Notes: a model not told the origin generated them from the letters alone. Positions 21,777 through 33,393 are shown, counted from the first letter of the stretch. The stretch is 64,000 bases of DNA from Chamaecrista fasciculata (GCA_003254925.1 QANZ01049214.1:174729-238728), one strand, 5' to 3'. A program made the numbers and translations.

Positions 21777-22600
21777 AGGGAAAAGTATTATTAGTATTCC
21801 TAATGTATAGGGTCATTTTAGTTATACTCCCAATATTATTTTTTGTCAATTCTACCTTCAACGTTTCACATTTGAGTTAATTATACCACATCCCCTAATT
21901 AATTACATAATAGTCCATTATGTTTGTCATCTTTAATACACAGGTCCTTAGAAGCCATTAACAACCTTCATTCTCATACCCTAGAACATCACCGTCACAA
22001 TTCATCGTCACCGTCCACTCTGTTCTCATTTCCATCGACATGGTCATTCTCGTCATCGTTCTCAACTTCTTGGTCTCCCCTAAATTACGTCGTTTTCATC
22101 CTTTTTCCTTTCATTACAACTGCCTCTCTAGTCATCTTCTTTATTTTGCCTCTCTCTCCAAATGAGTTTTGAAGTTACTTTACTTTTCAATTTCGAAGAC
22201 CACGACGACACCGCCACCAGAGATTGTGTGTTAGTGCTGGGAGCTAGAGCTATTGGTATTTCTACTCGATTTCTCTGTATACGACACTCACCGGTGAGTT
22301 TGTGTGTGCATGCATGGTTGCCGAAACTATGAAAAATAAAGGGGATAAATTTTCAGGTTTTTCAATTGCAGGGAGCAGTTCATTAAAGATGACAAACATT
22401 CTGGATTGTTCTGTAATTAGTTAGAGACTCGTGTGAAAGAAAAATCTTGAGAGAATGGATGATTTCTAAATAATGGAAACTTAAAGACCTTAAAATAAAC
22501 AAAAATGTCGGTTGGGGTATAATTGACTCAAATGTAAAACGTTTGGGGTATAATTGATAAAAAAAACATTAGGGGCTGAAAAGAAAAAAAAAAAANTTAG
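21777..22600. mobile_element. Hairpin element with unknown internal sequence
   Basis: The left arm (about 21795-21955) has ...CCTAATG..., CAATTCTACC, CAACGTTTCACATTTGAGT and ATGTTTGTCATCTTTAAT. The right arm (about 22380-22590) has the mirror forms ATTAAAGATGACAAACAT, ACTCAAATGTAAAACGTTTG, GGGTATAATTG and CATTAGGGG. The core (21960-22375) is GC-richer and Ser/His-rich when translated, and I cannot name it. One undetermined base is at 22596. The exact ends and TSD are not resolved. Confidence 0.55.
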
Positions 22601-23375
22601 CTTTCTGACTTTCAATTTGATATAGTGAAAGTCAACTCTGTGTTCTGTTGACTTGACTTCCCATTTATTTGTTGATTAAAATTTTCCACACTTCTAAAAT
22701 GTGTAATATATAATTCATACATAAAGAAATAAAAGAAACCAGATTAAGCATATAATTGTGTGAGATTAATTTGATTTTTTATTTAATTAGGTTGGCTACA
22801 TTATGCATATTGTGTGGGTAAAGAAAACAGTTTATAGAATAAAGGATGGATTTCAAACTACGAAAGAGGGAAGAGAAGAACAAAAATATTTTTTTCGGTA
22901 GAAGAAGAACTAAAATATTAAGTTCTAGTATATGGAACCAATTTCATTTAATAAAATAACAATTAGCTGTTGAGATAATTAAACGTTACATGTTTTTCTA
23001 TGCAAAAAAAAAATTGTTATCTATCATTCGAAATCCTATATATATATATATAAAAAAAATGGTAACAACTTTTGAATTAATTATTCGGTGTATGGTGTAC
23101 CAACCTAATAATTCAATTTCTCTAAGGATTATGAACCAAGATGCTTATAATTGAAGAAATTAATGTATTCACAAAAAAAAAATCCTGTTGCTCAACGGAG
23201 TAAAAATTTAGTTAAAAGAAAAAATTAATTATAATTAAATTTTAATTAATAAATTTATTGAATAATTAAATTAATTATTATTTTATATTTTTAAAAATAT
23301 ATATTTTATAATTTTATTTTAAAAAGATTACAATGAAAAATTTACAAATTTTTATAAGCATGAAATATTAACAAA
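22601..23375. other. Gene-free AT-rich spacer
   Basis: Very AT-rich with long A/T runs, and no gene or clear element. Confidence 0.5.
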
Positions 23376-25340
23376 TGTATCAAGCCGAGTTCAGTAAAGT
23401 TGATCACTCAGACTTTGGAAGACTTTGGGAAGCTTTCTGGCCTGCACATGAACAAGGATAAATCTGAGATCAAATTCAGCAATAACACTCCCAGAAGACT
23501 TGCAAGAATGATGTCACGTGGAATTAAATGTAAGATTGTCTCCAAATTTAGCAAGTACCTAGGTTGTCTTATTGATGAGACTCCTAGAAGCCGAAATCAG
23601 TTCATTCACATAAAAAATGCCCTCGAGCACAAGCTTCGTTCTTGGAAAGGAAGATTCCTCTATCAAGCAGGTAGGATTACACTTATCAAATCAACATTGC
23701 AATCCCTGCCTATCCACCACTTGTCTTTCTTTAAGCTCAACAAGAAGGAAGCCAATCAATGCGATGCGATCATCCGGAATTTTCTCTGGGGAAGTGACAG
23801 AAAACCAAAAAAACCTCATATGATCAATTGGGCAAAGGTCTGTCAGCCTATAAAGGATGGTGGTTTGAACATTAGAAACATGGAAGACTTGAATCTTTCC
23901 CTTCTTGGAAAACAGGTGGGCCGCATCATTGAAGAGAAGGATCTTTTATTCAGCAAAATTATGCTTGCTAAATACCAAGACAGGTATCTTAAGCTTTTTC
24001 GTTGCCCCTCAAATTCTTCCCCAACTTGGAAAGGCATCTTTTCAACTTTTAATCTCTTAAAACATCAACTCCAGTGGAAAGTGGGGACAGGTGAAGACAT
24101 AAATATCAAGGATCCTTTCTGGTACCAACCTTCTATTGATCAGGATGAGATAACAAAAGTTAGTCAGCTGATTCACCCTAGTGGTGCTTGGGATGCTAGC
24201 AAACTCAGATCCATTTACCCCCTGATATTGCTAAGGAAATTCAAACTATTCCCACTTCAAGGCACAACATGAAGGACGCTCTTATTTGGAGCAATTCAAG
24301 AGATGGAAAGTATCATGTCCGTGACGCCTATAGTTTGATCTCCTCCAAGCGCCATCAACCCGCTCATCACAATAATTTTTCCCAATGGGATGTTCTTTGG
24401 AAATTGAAAATTCCGAATAAAGTTAAGAGTTTTGCGTGGAAACTTTGTCACAATGCCCTTCCACTTGGTGACAATCTGCTCAAGAGACATTTTAGTGTCA
24501 CAGGGGAATGTCCTTTTGGATGTCAAGTGACTGAAACAGCTATGCACCTCTTCAAACACTGTGATTTTGCTAAAGCAACATGGTTTGGATCTCAATTATC
24601 ACTCCGAACGGATGGCTTAAACCATACCTCCATGAGTAGCTGGTTTGAATATTTTCTTAGGAAAGACAATTCTCTGTAACTCTGATTTTGACCTCACCAG
24701 AATGTTTGTCCTTGTTTGTTGGTCTATTTACTTTCACAGGAACAAGACTCTTTTTGATCATAAGCAGTTCAAGCCTCAAGATACAATTCATATGGCGAAT
24801 CTTGTCTGGTCCCAAAGCATTTCCTTCACAACCTATCCTCAAGATCTTCAAAATCGCAGAAGTTACCAATCACCTTTGCAGGGGAGTACTACCCCGAGAC
24901 CTCTACCACAACTCATTCTCAGCTGGAGGAAAATTAAAGGGCAAGGCAAAAGGATCACGGCTGCTACTTTCCTTAGTAACACCACAAGCATAACCCTCAT
25001 GGAAATGGTTTCTCCTTTACATAACAATGCCATTGTAAATCGTTTTAAAGCTCTCAGAACCAGTCTCGAAGGGTTAATTGCACAGGGAAGCATGCATGTT
25101 GAAATGTTTATTCCCGATAAACACATGGTTGCATACCTCACAAGAAACAAAGGTTTTCCCTGTATTCTTGGCTCACTGGGTGATGATATCAATTTTCTCT
25201 TGTCTAGATTTGAGTACGTAGGTTTTAATGTTTGTTCTAATAACATTACTCTCCTAGTTAGGTCCCTAGCGGATAAACAGGTCGGTATTTATCTCTTCCC
25301 TTAACTTTTCTGTTCTCTTGTAATTCAAAAAAAAAAAAAA
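23376..25340 (+). pseudogene. 5'-truncated LINE (ORF2 C-terminal half), frameshifted
   Basis: The reading begins inside the reverse-transcriptase thumb region (LITQTLEDFGKLSGLHMN, KYLGCLIDETPRSRNQF, LRSWKGRFLYQAGRITLIKS, IRNFLWG, MEDLNLSLLGKQ). It continues into the zinc-finger-like zf-RVT segment (LWKLKIPNKVKSFAWKLCHN, CPFGC...HLFKHC) and a decayed RNase H-like end, stopping at 25304, with a poly(A) at 25327-25340. The frame shifts near 24218-24225, where one C seems lost from a C-run (restoring IYPPDIAKEI is the expected reading), and shifts back near 24670. The catalytic palm is absent. No TSD was found. It cannot move by itself. Confidence 0.85.
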
Positions 25341-25870
25341 CTCACTATTGTGTATTATTCTTATCAAGCGGGTTAGCCCATTACAATTTTTTTCTAATAA
25401 AAGAGTTAGATATAATATATTTACATATATAATATTGATGGGCAGAAGCATGGTCGGCGGCGATGCAGCGGAAGTGGAAATGCCGGTAAAGCTACAAACC
25501 ACTAAACAATTCCAAAACAGAAAAATAGAATACGATATTTTCGTCAAATTGTCCAAGGATTCAAATTACAATGTCTAACTATTATTATTGCATCAATCAA
25601 AGAATACAACTATACAACCTCTCAACAACTCACAAAAGAGGTAAAGACATAGTCTCACAAAATTTGGGTACAAGAAGCACTAACAAAATGAGCCTACAAA
25701 ATATATCCAGGGCAATATTCAATCTCAACAAACCCTAAAACAATATATTCAACTCACAGGCTTCCTCCAATAAATATCCAAATCTCCAAGCACAAATAAA
25801 GTTGACACAACAAAGAAAACGCACAAAAACAGAGCAGCGGTTCAATATCCAATCGGAATACCTAAATCAT
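25341..25870. other. Gene-free DNA after the LINE
   Basis: No gene is supported. The small frame at 25348-25578 has no recognisable domain. CAA/ACA-rich stretches dominate 25600-25830. Confidence 0.4.
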
Positions 25871-26180
25871 CTTCAATCCAAAAACTGACCATAGGATATG
25901 TAGAACAGGATGTCAGAAACGTACCCTCAAAATTTTAGCTTAATTGTAGAAGATCTCACTGTTGGATTTTTTCGGCAATTGACGTCGTTCAGGAACTTTG
26001 GATAAGACGCTCCTTAAACTTCAAAAATTCATTTCTACCAAACTAAAGCTCCAATCGAAAAAATGACCTTATGATATCAATACTATGATGTCAAGAACAT
26101 GTACTCCGAATTCCAGCTTGATCGGAGAAGGTTGCACCGTTGGACTTCGCCAGAAGTGACCATTGCCAGAGAAAATGAAT
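25860..26180. repeat. Two diverged copies of a unit of about 120 bp, spaced about 180 bp
   Basis: Unit 1 (about 25865-25990) and unit 2 (about 26045-26170) share the order CAATC..AAAAACTGACC, GATGTCA.GAAC.., TTTTAGCTTAAT/TTCCAGCTTGAT, AGAAG.T..CACTGTTGGA/CACCGTTGGA. The segment 25571-26340 also starts TGTCTAAC and ends CCTAACA, so it may be a degraded LTR in minus orientation, but no TSD was found. Confidence 0.45.
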
Positions 26181-26340
26181 TTTCAGATTTACTCTCTCTC
26201 TTTGCGTTTTTCCTCCCTCTCTAACTTTCTTACTTGTTCACCACTTCACTCCCTTTCACAGAATAAAACACTAGGTGCTGAAAATAGCTTTAGGCTGACT
26301 TAGATAAATAGACCTTCATTGAAGTGACCCAAGCCTAACA

Positions 26341-27844
26341 AATACTTTTTAATCACTCAACTATAATACTAACATATCAATAAGCATAACATAAGTCATT
26401 GTTTCATTTATGATAAAACAAGCGACATATGTTGATACATACTTATATAAGTCTATAAATTTATAACAAAATTAGTGTATACAAATTGAAGGGTTGAGTT
26501 GAATTAAGTGGGCTTACAAAGTTAAAATCCTATAGCCTAACCCATTTATCAACATTTTTTTTGTTCTCAAACCAATACGTGAATTAGTCCATATTATTCG
26601 GTTAAAAAAATAGTCCATATTATTGAATATCCGAGATGTGAATACAAACTTCTTGTTTTCAAAGCATGTGATTCAGTGATTGAGTTTATTAAATATGCTC
26701 AATTAACTGTAATGGCACATTTTGGCAAAAAAAAAAAAAAAAAACTGTCATGGCACATAATATTCTCAAATCATTTTTTTTTTTTTGCACTGAATATTCT
26801 CAAATCATTAATTCCACATAATGAACACATGACAAAATTTGGTAGATCGCCTAACAAAATGTTGCTCCTTACAGAGATTGATTTTAAATTATTAAAAAAA
26901 ATTAATTCTATATCAAAAGTACATAATTATTTCTTTCACTTTCATTAATTCCTTGAAACTTTCTTTTATCGTTTGCGTATTTAACTATTTATGAGAAAAG
27001 TATTACAAAAGCTCCATATTCCATTATATTCTCTTATGAGTTCTTCAGATTATTATTATTCTATCACATCAAATAGAAAAAAAGAAGAAATAATAAAGAG
27101 AAAATAAAATGACACTTCTTAAACAAATGTTTCTTTTTCTATTTTTTTTTTACCAGAAACTGCTGCTTTCATTAAAGTATTAAACACAAATGTTTCTTTT
27201 TCTGACGTAAGGTATTAGTTTTCTTTTAAATTTTCTAGAGACAAATCTGATTTCCTTATGTTTTAGTTTTGGGCAGACAAATTAATGACATTGGGCTTTT
27301 TGTTCAGAATGAGATCATAGCACTTTCGGCCCAATTTGTTTATCTTAGAAATTTAGCCCAAAATTTAGCATTATCAAAATTCTCAGTAAGGTTTAGATAT
27401 TGACCAAAAAAAAAAGTAAGGTTTAGATAGGATTAGGAATATTAAGCACATAGATTATTGGGCAATCAAAATCTAACCAATCAAATTTTAGTTTAATACA
27501 TTGAGGCCTGACATAGTATTGCAAGATTTTCTTAAAAGAGCTTTTGCAACAATATTATTATATTAAATTAATTTACCCATCACCACTGAGAAAATTATTA
27601 TTATTTTCATAAACAACAATGTTTAATTAGTTTTAGAGCCAAGAGAATGACTGTATGCATATATATATATATACTAAGGCTTTGCGTGTCCTAACGGGCA
27701 CGCAAATATATATGTAAAATAAATGAGAGTTCACCAAAAAAAAATGAGGGACTAAATCGTTAACTTAGTAAAAGATAATGGATCAAATAATAATTTTCCT
27801 CTTAGTATTGATTTTGTACTATAATTTTAAAATGTGGACGACCA
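26341..27844. other. Gene-free AT-rich DNA
   Basis: Long A and T runs and no gene. ATTCTCAAATCATT occurs twice around 26762 and 26799, and CACAAATGTTTCTTTTTCT-like text occurs twice (27122, 27185); these are small local duplications. Confidence 0.4.
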
Positions 27845-28260
27845 GAAAGGGGTGGAGCCAAGATATATAAGATATATATATATATATTAAATATTTTATC
27901 TGTTTTTTTTTATTTGTTGGTCTGAATATATATAATTGATTTGATTAAGTGGTATAGTATTTTGATCTGGCCCATAAAGAGTTTGACAAAATAAAAACTA
28001 CAATTTTTTTAAAAAAATATATCTTAACTTTCTATGAGAATAAAAATTGTTTTACAAATAGGTTAAGGGATTATTTTGGTCCTTTATGTTTCAAAATATT
28101 CAAATTAGTCCTAAATGTTGGTAAAATATTTTATTATAATTATATTTCTCTTATTTCAAGTTTGAATGCGACGAGTTCAGAGTTACATATTATTTTTAAA
28201 AAGTATTTTAATTTCTCTACTAACTTGCAGTCAGCAAACGAAATCAAATCAGTTCTAAAA
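27845..28260. mobile_element. Decayed hAT-like MITE related to 18763-19452
   Basis: It starts CAGAAAGGGGTGGAGCC, near the hAT-type end CAGGGGCGGAG. The interior repeats the phrases of 18820-19000 in the same order (TTATTTTGGTCCTTTATGTT, TTCAAATTAGTCCTAAATGT, TTTCAAGTTTGAATGCGACG, AGTTCAGAGTTA). The right end and TSD are not found. Confidence 0.5.
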
Positions 28261-30251
28261 TGACATTGATAGAGAATGGTGGATTATGTTAGATTGGATT
28301 GGGTAAATTTATACAATTTAAACTCTTTTATGTTCAACCCATTAATTCGCAGGTTAAATTTCTTTTAAGAGTAAATTAATTAAACTATGGTCCATCTTGA
28401 TTTGTCAAGTAGTTGAACTTTTTTTAGGCGAGGAGTTCGAATCTTAACTTTGAATATAGAACAACTTGAAATTTTTAAGTTATCCCACTAATTGAAGTGT
28501 CCACAAGTCAATAAGGCGATCAGTTACTCTTATCAATGATCGGTATACCGATTATAAAAAAAATACTTTATAATATGAAGCAATTTCTGATGTTGGAAGT
28601 AATTAATGTGAACGGGTTACATCATGTGCATACATTTTCTTTAGTGAGATGGTAAAGTGAAAGAAACCTTATAAAAGAATCAATTCTCTTATTAGGAATA
28701 ATGGATCCCATATATGTACGTACAACATTTAAATTAAAAGACATAAGCTTTTCTTTAAGATATATTTATATCTCATTATATATGGATGAAGATTCCTTAT
28801 CCCCATATTTATGTCATCGTGCACATTTTTGTGTGACTTTATTACTCCAAATGTAAACTCATCAAATTTAGAGGAGCTTAATTTGTCTCTAATTTTGACA
28901 TTTTAAAAGTTATTAAAAGTATAATTGATTTCCTCAATCTATTAGTAGTTAACCTTCATGCATGCCACTTTCTCACGTATACACCTTTCTGCTTGTAAAT
29001 AAAAACAAAATTTATTATTTATTATCTAATTTTGAATGTTTTATGTTGATAGACCCCAATGAGGCAAGTAGATCATCTAGCTAATTTTATTGATTTCGAT
29101 ATTATGCGAACTAATTATGATTTTAGATTGCATTTATGTATTGTGGCCAGCTTTTTGTTTCATTTGTATAATGAAATTTGTTTTGTAATGATAAAAGGGC
29201 AGACCTTTCATCAAAAAAAAAAAAGGGCAGACCTTATAATTAAGGGGTAGTGTATTTAATTATGTTTTATTTAGTTTGACCTAAAATCAATTTAATTAGT
29301 ACTTTGTGATTGAAAAGTTTTTATTTGAGTAACTTGTGATTTACAATTTAGTTTGACCTAAAATCTATTTAATAAGTTATATTTACAATTTAGTATCTTA
29401 TCATTACTAGATAGTACTTCTCAGCACTCATGAAAAAAATTATTTTTTTGTGAAATCCGTACAAATCTATTAGTTAAAATACAGGTGAGTTTTGTGTTTA
29501 GCCATATACATATATAATACAAGGCACTTAAATGCAAATAACTTTAAAATCACATGTACCAAAATGTTTTTGAACCAAACCACGTGGTACGAATGTACAT
29601 GTTTAATTTCAATTATAGATTATACATTATATTGCAATTAATTAATGGAGATAATCAAATAATTAAACCGGCATAGTTGATGAAATACCATTTAAATATT
29701 TACAAAATAATTAAGGGTGGTGAGTAATAAACACTAAACAGCCATATATGCAAAAATCAAGGTGAAGAAAGTCCAGTCTCCCTCTCAAAATTTAATTAAG
29801 TGTTAAATAACAAGACTTTAAATTAATTATAATATAGGTATCTAGGTATACATAATTAATATTATACGTAATGGACACCATCTTATAGTTTGGTCATTTG
29901 GTGGCCATGATTGTTCTCTGCACATGCATGGAATTATAATGCAGATACCCCAACCCTACCTACTCGTACGTATAACATTATCATCATCATCATGTATGGC
30001 TATTTACAAAACAAATGTATGGCTATTTAATTTCTAAAATCACATGATAAGATTAAATGAATATATATAGATGAAATATTCAAAATAAAAAATGTTATAC
30101 AAAATAGTAGAATGAGAATAAAAAAAATTAAATGAGTTTTTTTATTGTTTTTTAAATACTATAAAAATAACTATCATTATACTGAAAAAAAAAATACCTT
30201 CTATAAATCAACATATTTGTTACATGCATATACATGAATTACTCATGTATA
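28261..30251. other. Gene-free AT-rich DNA
   Basis: No gene recognised. A tRNA-like B-box phrase (GGAGTTCGAATCTTAAC near 28431) could be a decayed SINE. Poly-A and poly-T runs are frequent. Confidence 0.4.
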
Positions 30252-30536
30252 TTTAATTTAGGCTAAAGTTCTATTTTGATCCTTCAATTATGCTCAATAT
30301 TTCAAATTGGCCCCTCAAATATTTTTCGTTCCATATTGGTCTCTCAGTTTTTCAAAATTTGACACAGTTAGTCCCTCAAACGTTTTTCATCTATTTTTTC
30401 GTTAGAAAAAAAAAAGAAGACAAAATTGATTTTTATCTCCTAAAAATTTGAATTTTTGCATTAAGGACCTTTTTCTCTAAAATAGAACCAAAATGTAATA
30501 AAAAAATAAATAATTGGGGGATTTTTGTTTATTTCA

Positions 30537-30738
30537 ACCCCTCTCTCTACCCAAAACCCTCTCTTCAACCTCTCATTCTCCGCCACCACCACAATCCCTT
30601 CCCTCAAGTTGAGATTCGCCGGTGTCGGCACCACCGCCTACAATGTTTGCTACCGCCTCCGCCAACTACGTCGTCAAGCTCGCCGACGTTGCGAAGGCCA
30701 ACAACACCTTAGACGCCACCGTCGCCGATCTCGAGAAG
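30537..30738 (+). pseudogene. ATPD: Captured ATPD fragment, left copy
   Basis: One frame gives a chloroplast-transit-like piece (NPLFNLSFSATTTIPSLKLR). After a one-base shift, the frame at 30643 gives ATASANYVVKLADVAKANNT and then LDATVADLEK, which matches the start of the mature chloroplast ATP synthase delta subunit (family pattern: ASSYAMALADVAK...T..DIEK). It ends at TGA right after the LEK codons. In the source gene this subunit sits on top of CF1 and links it to CFo; this piece cannot make it. Confidence 0.78.
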
Positions 30739-30921
30739 TGAGGAAAGGAAAATCTCGCAGACATGAATTTCAATTTGGCCTTAGACGCCACCATATTCCA
30801 AGTTGGCCTCATATTTCATAACATAACCATATAATCATGAATTTTGCAAATTCATCAGCCAGTGAGGAACAGGCAACAAAATCTCTCACCATATTCATCT
30901 AATTAATTAACAAACAATCAC

Positions 30922-31245
30922 ACAGTGAGCGTGATATCTCCGACGAGTTTATCAGATCTATCCTCTTCGAGTCCACCAAAATGTTCAAGAAGTTCAGAGT
31001 GTGCGCCTAGAGCTCCGATGATGCCGCGATCTCTTCCAGAACCTTCCTCTTCTTCTCGATCTCCACTGTCGGGTTCATGAAGAAATCAAATACTGCAGAT
31101 TTCGAGAAGATCTCGTTGACCTTCTCGAGATCTTCGACGGTGCCGGCGCCGACGAATCTCAGCTTGAGGGAAGGGATTGTGGTGGTGGCAGAGAATGAGA
31201 GGTTGAAGAGAAGGTTTTGGGAGAAGATCAGACGAAGGTTCTCGG
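30922..31245 (-). pseudogene. ATPD: Captured ATPD fragment, right copy (inverted)
   Basis: The minus strand repeats the transit-peptide piece (LLFNLSFSATTTIPSLKLR), skips the first part of the mature domain, and continues VEDLEKVNEIFSKSAVFDFF, MNPTVEIEKKRKVLEEIAAS. An in-frame TAG follows at 31007-31009, then AHTLNFLNILVDSKRIDLIN. The order fits the delta subunit (DIEKLEQVF..., NPT...EKKR, ...NFLNVLVD..RI). Its 5' part is cut by the hAT MITE, and the missing arm resumes at 31990. The different internal deletion from the left copy shows separate decay or capture. Confidence 0.8.
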
Positions 31246-31981
31246 CATAGTGCAAAAAATCGGACCGGTCATCAAACCGGTGGAAGGCTCGGGTCACTAG
31301 TTCAATGGTTCAACCTCTGGGTCACTGGTTTAACCGGTTGAGCCGGTTTACTTAAAAAATACATTTTCAAATATACATATTCATTAAATACACATTAATA
31401 TATTGCAATAATTTAAATATTTAGTACCTTTGGAGCTATTTTGCAATTTTAACCATAATAAGTTTTGTAAAAATTACATATTACCCCAAAAAATTTTTAA
31501 AGTTTTCATTTTAGTCCATAGATAATATGTATCCAGGGATTAATTTGTAATTTTTTGAAAATTTTTTGGGGTCAATATATAATTTTGCAAACTTTGGCGG
31601 GTCAAACCGGTTCACGGTTCACCGGTCTACAAATTGAAAAACATATAATAGTTAATTTAATTTAATGGTTCCCACTTCCTAAAAGAATTACAATAAATTA
31701 TTTAGAATGCATTATGTTATCAAATGCATGTGCTGGCGCAGTGGTATGTATTTTCCTTCTCGTTTATGCATTGTGTACCGGGTTCGATTCCTTGCTCCAA
31801 CAATTTTGTCAAAATTCCAGTTCGATTCAATGAAGGCGATTCACTTTCGGTTCACCCGAGTCAGCGAAAAACCGGCGGTTCAACCCGATTTGCCACCTGT
31901 TTGCTTGCATTCCGGTATATTATTATCTCCGGACCGGCCTGGGCTCCGGTTCACCGGTCCGGTCCGGTTTTTCACACTATG
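31246..31981. mobile_element. hAT-like MITE nested in the Pack-MULE, 8-bp TSD GTTCTCGG
   Basis: A 736-bp element with ends CATAGTGCAAAAAATCGGAC and GTCCGGTTTTTCACACTATG, flanked by the perfect 8-bp repeat GTTCTCGG (31238-31245 and 31982-31989). It has the same family ends as 1613-1978. The interior holds a block (about 31425-31600) resembling the middle of the Mutator MITE at 4884-5282. It also holds a tRNA-like stretch (TGGCGCAGTGG ... GGGTTCGATTCC, 31733-31791). Confidence 0.88.
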
Positions 31982-32284
31982 GTTCTCGGTAGAGAGAGAG
32001 ATAGGTTGAAATAAAAAAAAAATCTCCCAATTATTTCTTATTTCTTACATTTTGGTTCCATTATAGAGGAAAATGTCCTTAATGCAAAAATTTAAAATTT
32101 TAGGAGATAAAAATCAATTTTGTCTTTTTTTTAACGGAAAAATGGATGGAAAATGTTTGAGGGACCAACTGTGCCAAAATTTGGAAAACTGAGGGACCAA
32201 TATGGAACGAAAAATAACTGAGGGACCAATTTAGAACATTGTGCATAACTGAGGGACCAAAATAGAACTTTGGCCTTTAATTTA

Positions 32285-33360
32285 TTACCTGTGATATAAT
32301 TGTATTAATCTCACTTTAGGTTTGTAGTAAAATTATTTTTTGTGATTGCTATCTAGTATTTTTTGTATAAACCAATAATATTCACCCTTGAAAATAGTAA
32401 CTAATCTCTTCGTTGCAGGTTATCTATTTGAGGATAAACGGCTTGTCCACATAATATTTTTCATACTTAAAGGTGAGATTCAAACCCCACACACTTAGTT
32501 AAAGGACAAGCTCGTGTTAACCATTTTGAATAACTTTTTATGAGTTATTTGTAATATTATATATCCACAAGCCTTACAATCATGCATATATGTGTATAAT
32601 TAACTTTAATTGGCCTCTTGTTGTCACCTTGATCACGTAATATTTATAATTATGTGTTCGTGATTTAAAAATTATATCATCCTCCACGATAATGTGAAAT
32701 ATAATTATATATCTTATATATTTTATTAAAGTATCCATGCTAGTTATAGTTACCAATTAGGTTTTAAGTTTGAGCTAAAACTCTTATAATATAATGTGTA
32801 CAATTTTGACAAATTAATGATAGAAGGAACAAAGACAATTGTCTTACATATAGCGAAGGCAATTAAATTTTAAAATAAGAGAGCCACTATTAATAAGATT
32901 TTAATCAACCTTCAACGAAAATAGAAAAATGCAACTGCAAGCATAAATGAATATTTTAGTTCGGTATATATAAAAATTATTTATAATTATGATCTTTATT
33001 TTTTCCTTTTATTAGAACAAATATCTTATAAACATATGTCATATTAAATTATTTATGTCAAACTGCTAAAATTAAATATTAAAGATGAGCAAATACACGT
33101 TCCTTAATTAAGATAATGTTAAAAAAAAAAAAAGAAGTAAGATAATGTAATCGACCACAAATTTAAAAAATAAAGAGGTCGGCAAGAAAGCAAAATATTT
33201 TCTTTTTAATTATGACCAAATATATTATATTAATTTTCGTTGTTATGTTTTTACAAACCCTAATAGTCAAACATGATCATCCCTCCAGCCTGCTGAGAAT
33301 ATGAAAGGCTGAAAAGTATGGAATTTTCCTGATGTCAAAGGTTGAAGTCATATTCGTATG

Positions 33361-33393
<33 letters not shown>

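Larger units (their letters stand above)
30261..32275. mobile_element. Pack-MULE carrying two inverted ATPD fragments, 9-bp TSD
   Basis: A 2015-bp element with ends GGCTAAAGTTCTATTTTGAT and CAAAATAGAACTTTGGCC. It is flanked by the perfect 9-bp duplication TTTAATTTA (30252-30260 and 32276-32284). The arms of about 280 bp are inverted copies with 'GTCCCTCA' phrases like the MITE at 4285-4781. Each arm leads into the same coding sequence of a nuclear ATPD gene, in opposite orientation. A hAT MITE of 736 bp (31246-31981) later landed in the right copy. No transposase gene is present, so it must have been mobilised in trans. Confidence 0.88.

Noticed and set aside
30537..31245. Transfer of chloroplast DNA into the nucleus
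   Set aside because: The delta subunit is nuclear-encoded in land plants and the pieces include transit-peptide sequence, so the source is a nuclear gene.
30525..31297. A functional ATP synthase delta gene
   Set aside because: Both copies are short, frameshifted or with stops, inverted, and enclosed by transposon ends with a TSD.
31733..31791. Stretch resembling a tRNA gene (A-box and B-box like)
   Set aside because: The arms do not form a full cloverleaf and it sits inside a hAT element; more likely SINE-derived or chance.
31707..32014. Two open frames of 96-100 codons on +
   Set aside because: They lie inside the hAT MITE (CCGG-rich ends) and run across its right end; no domain is seen.
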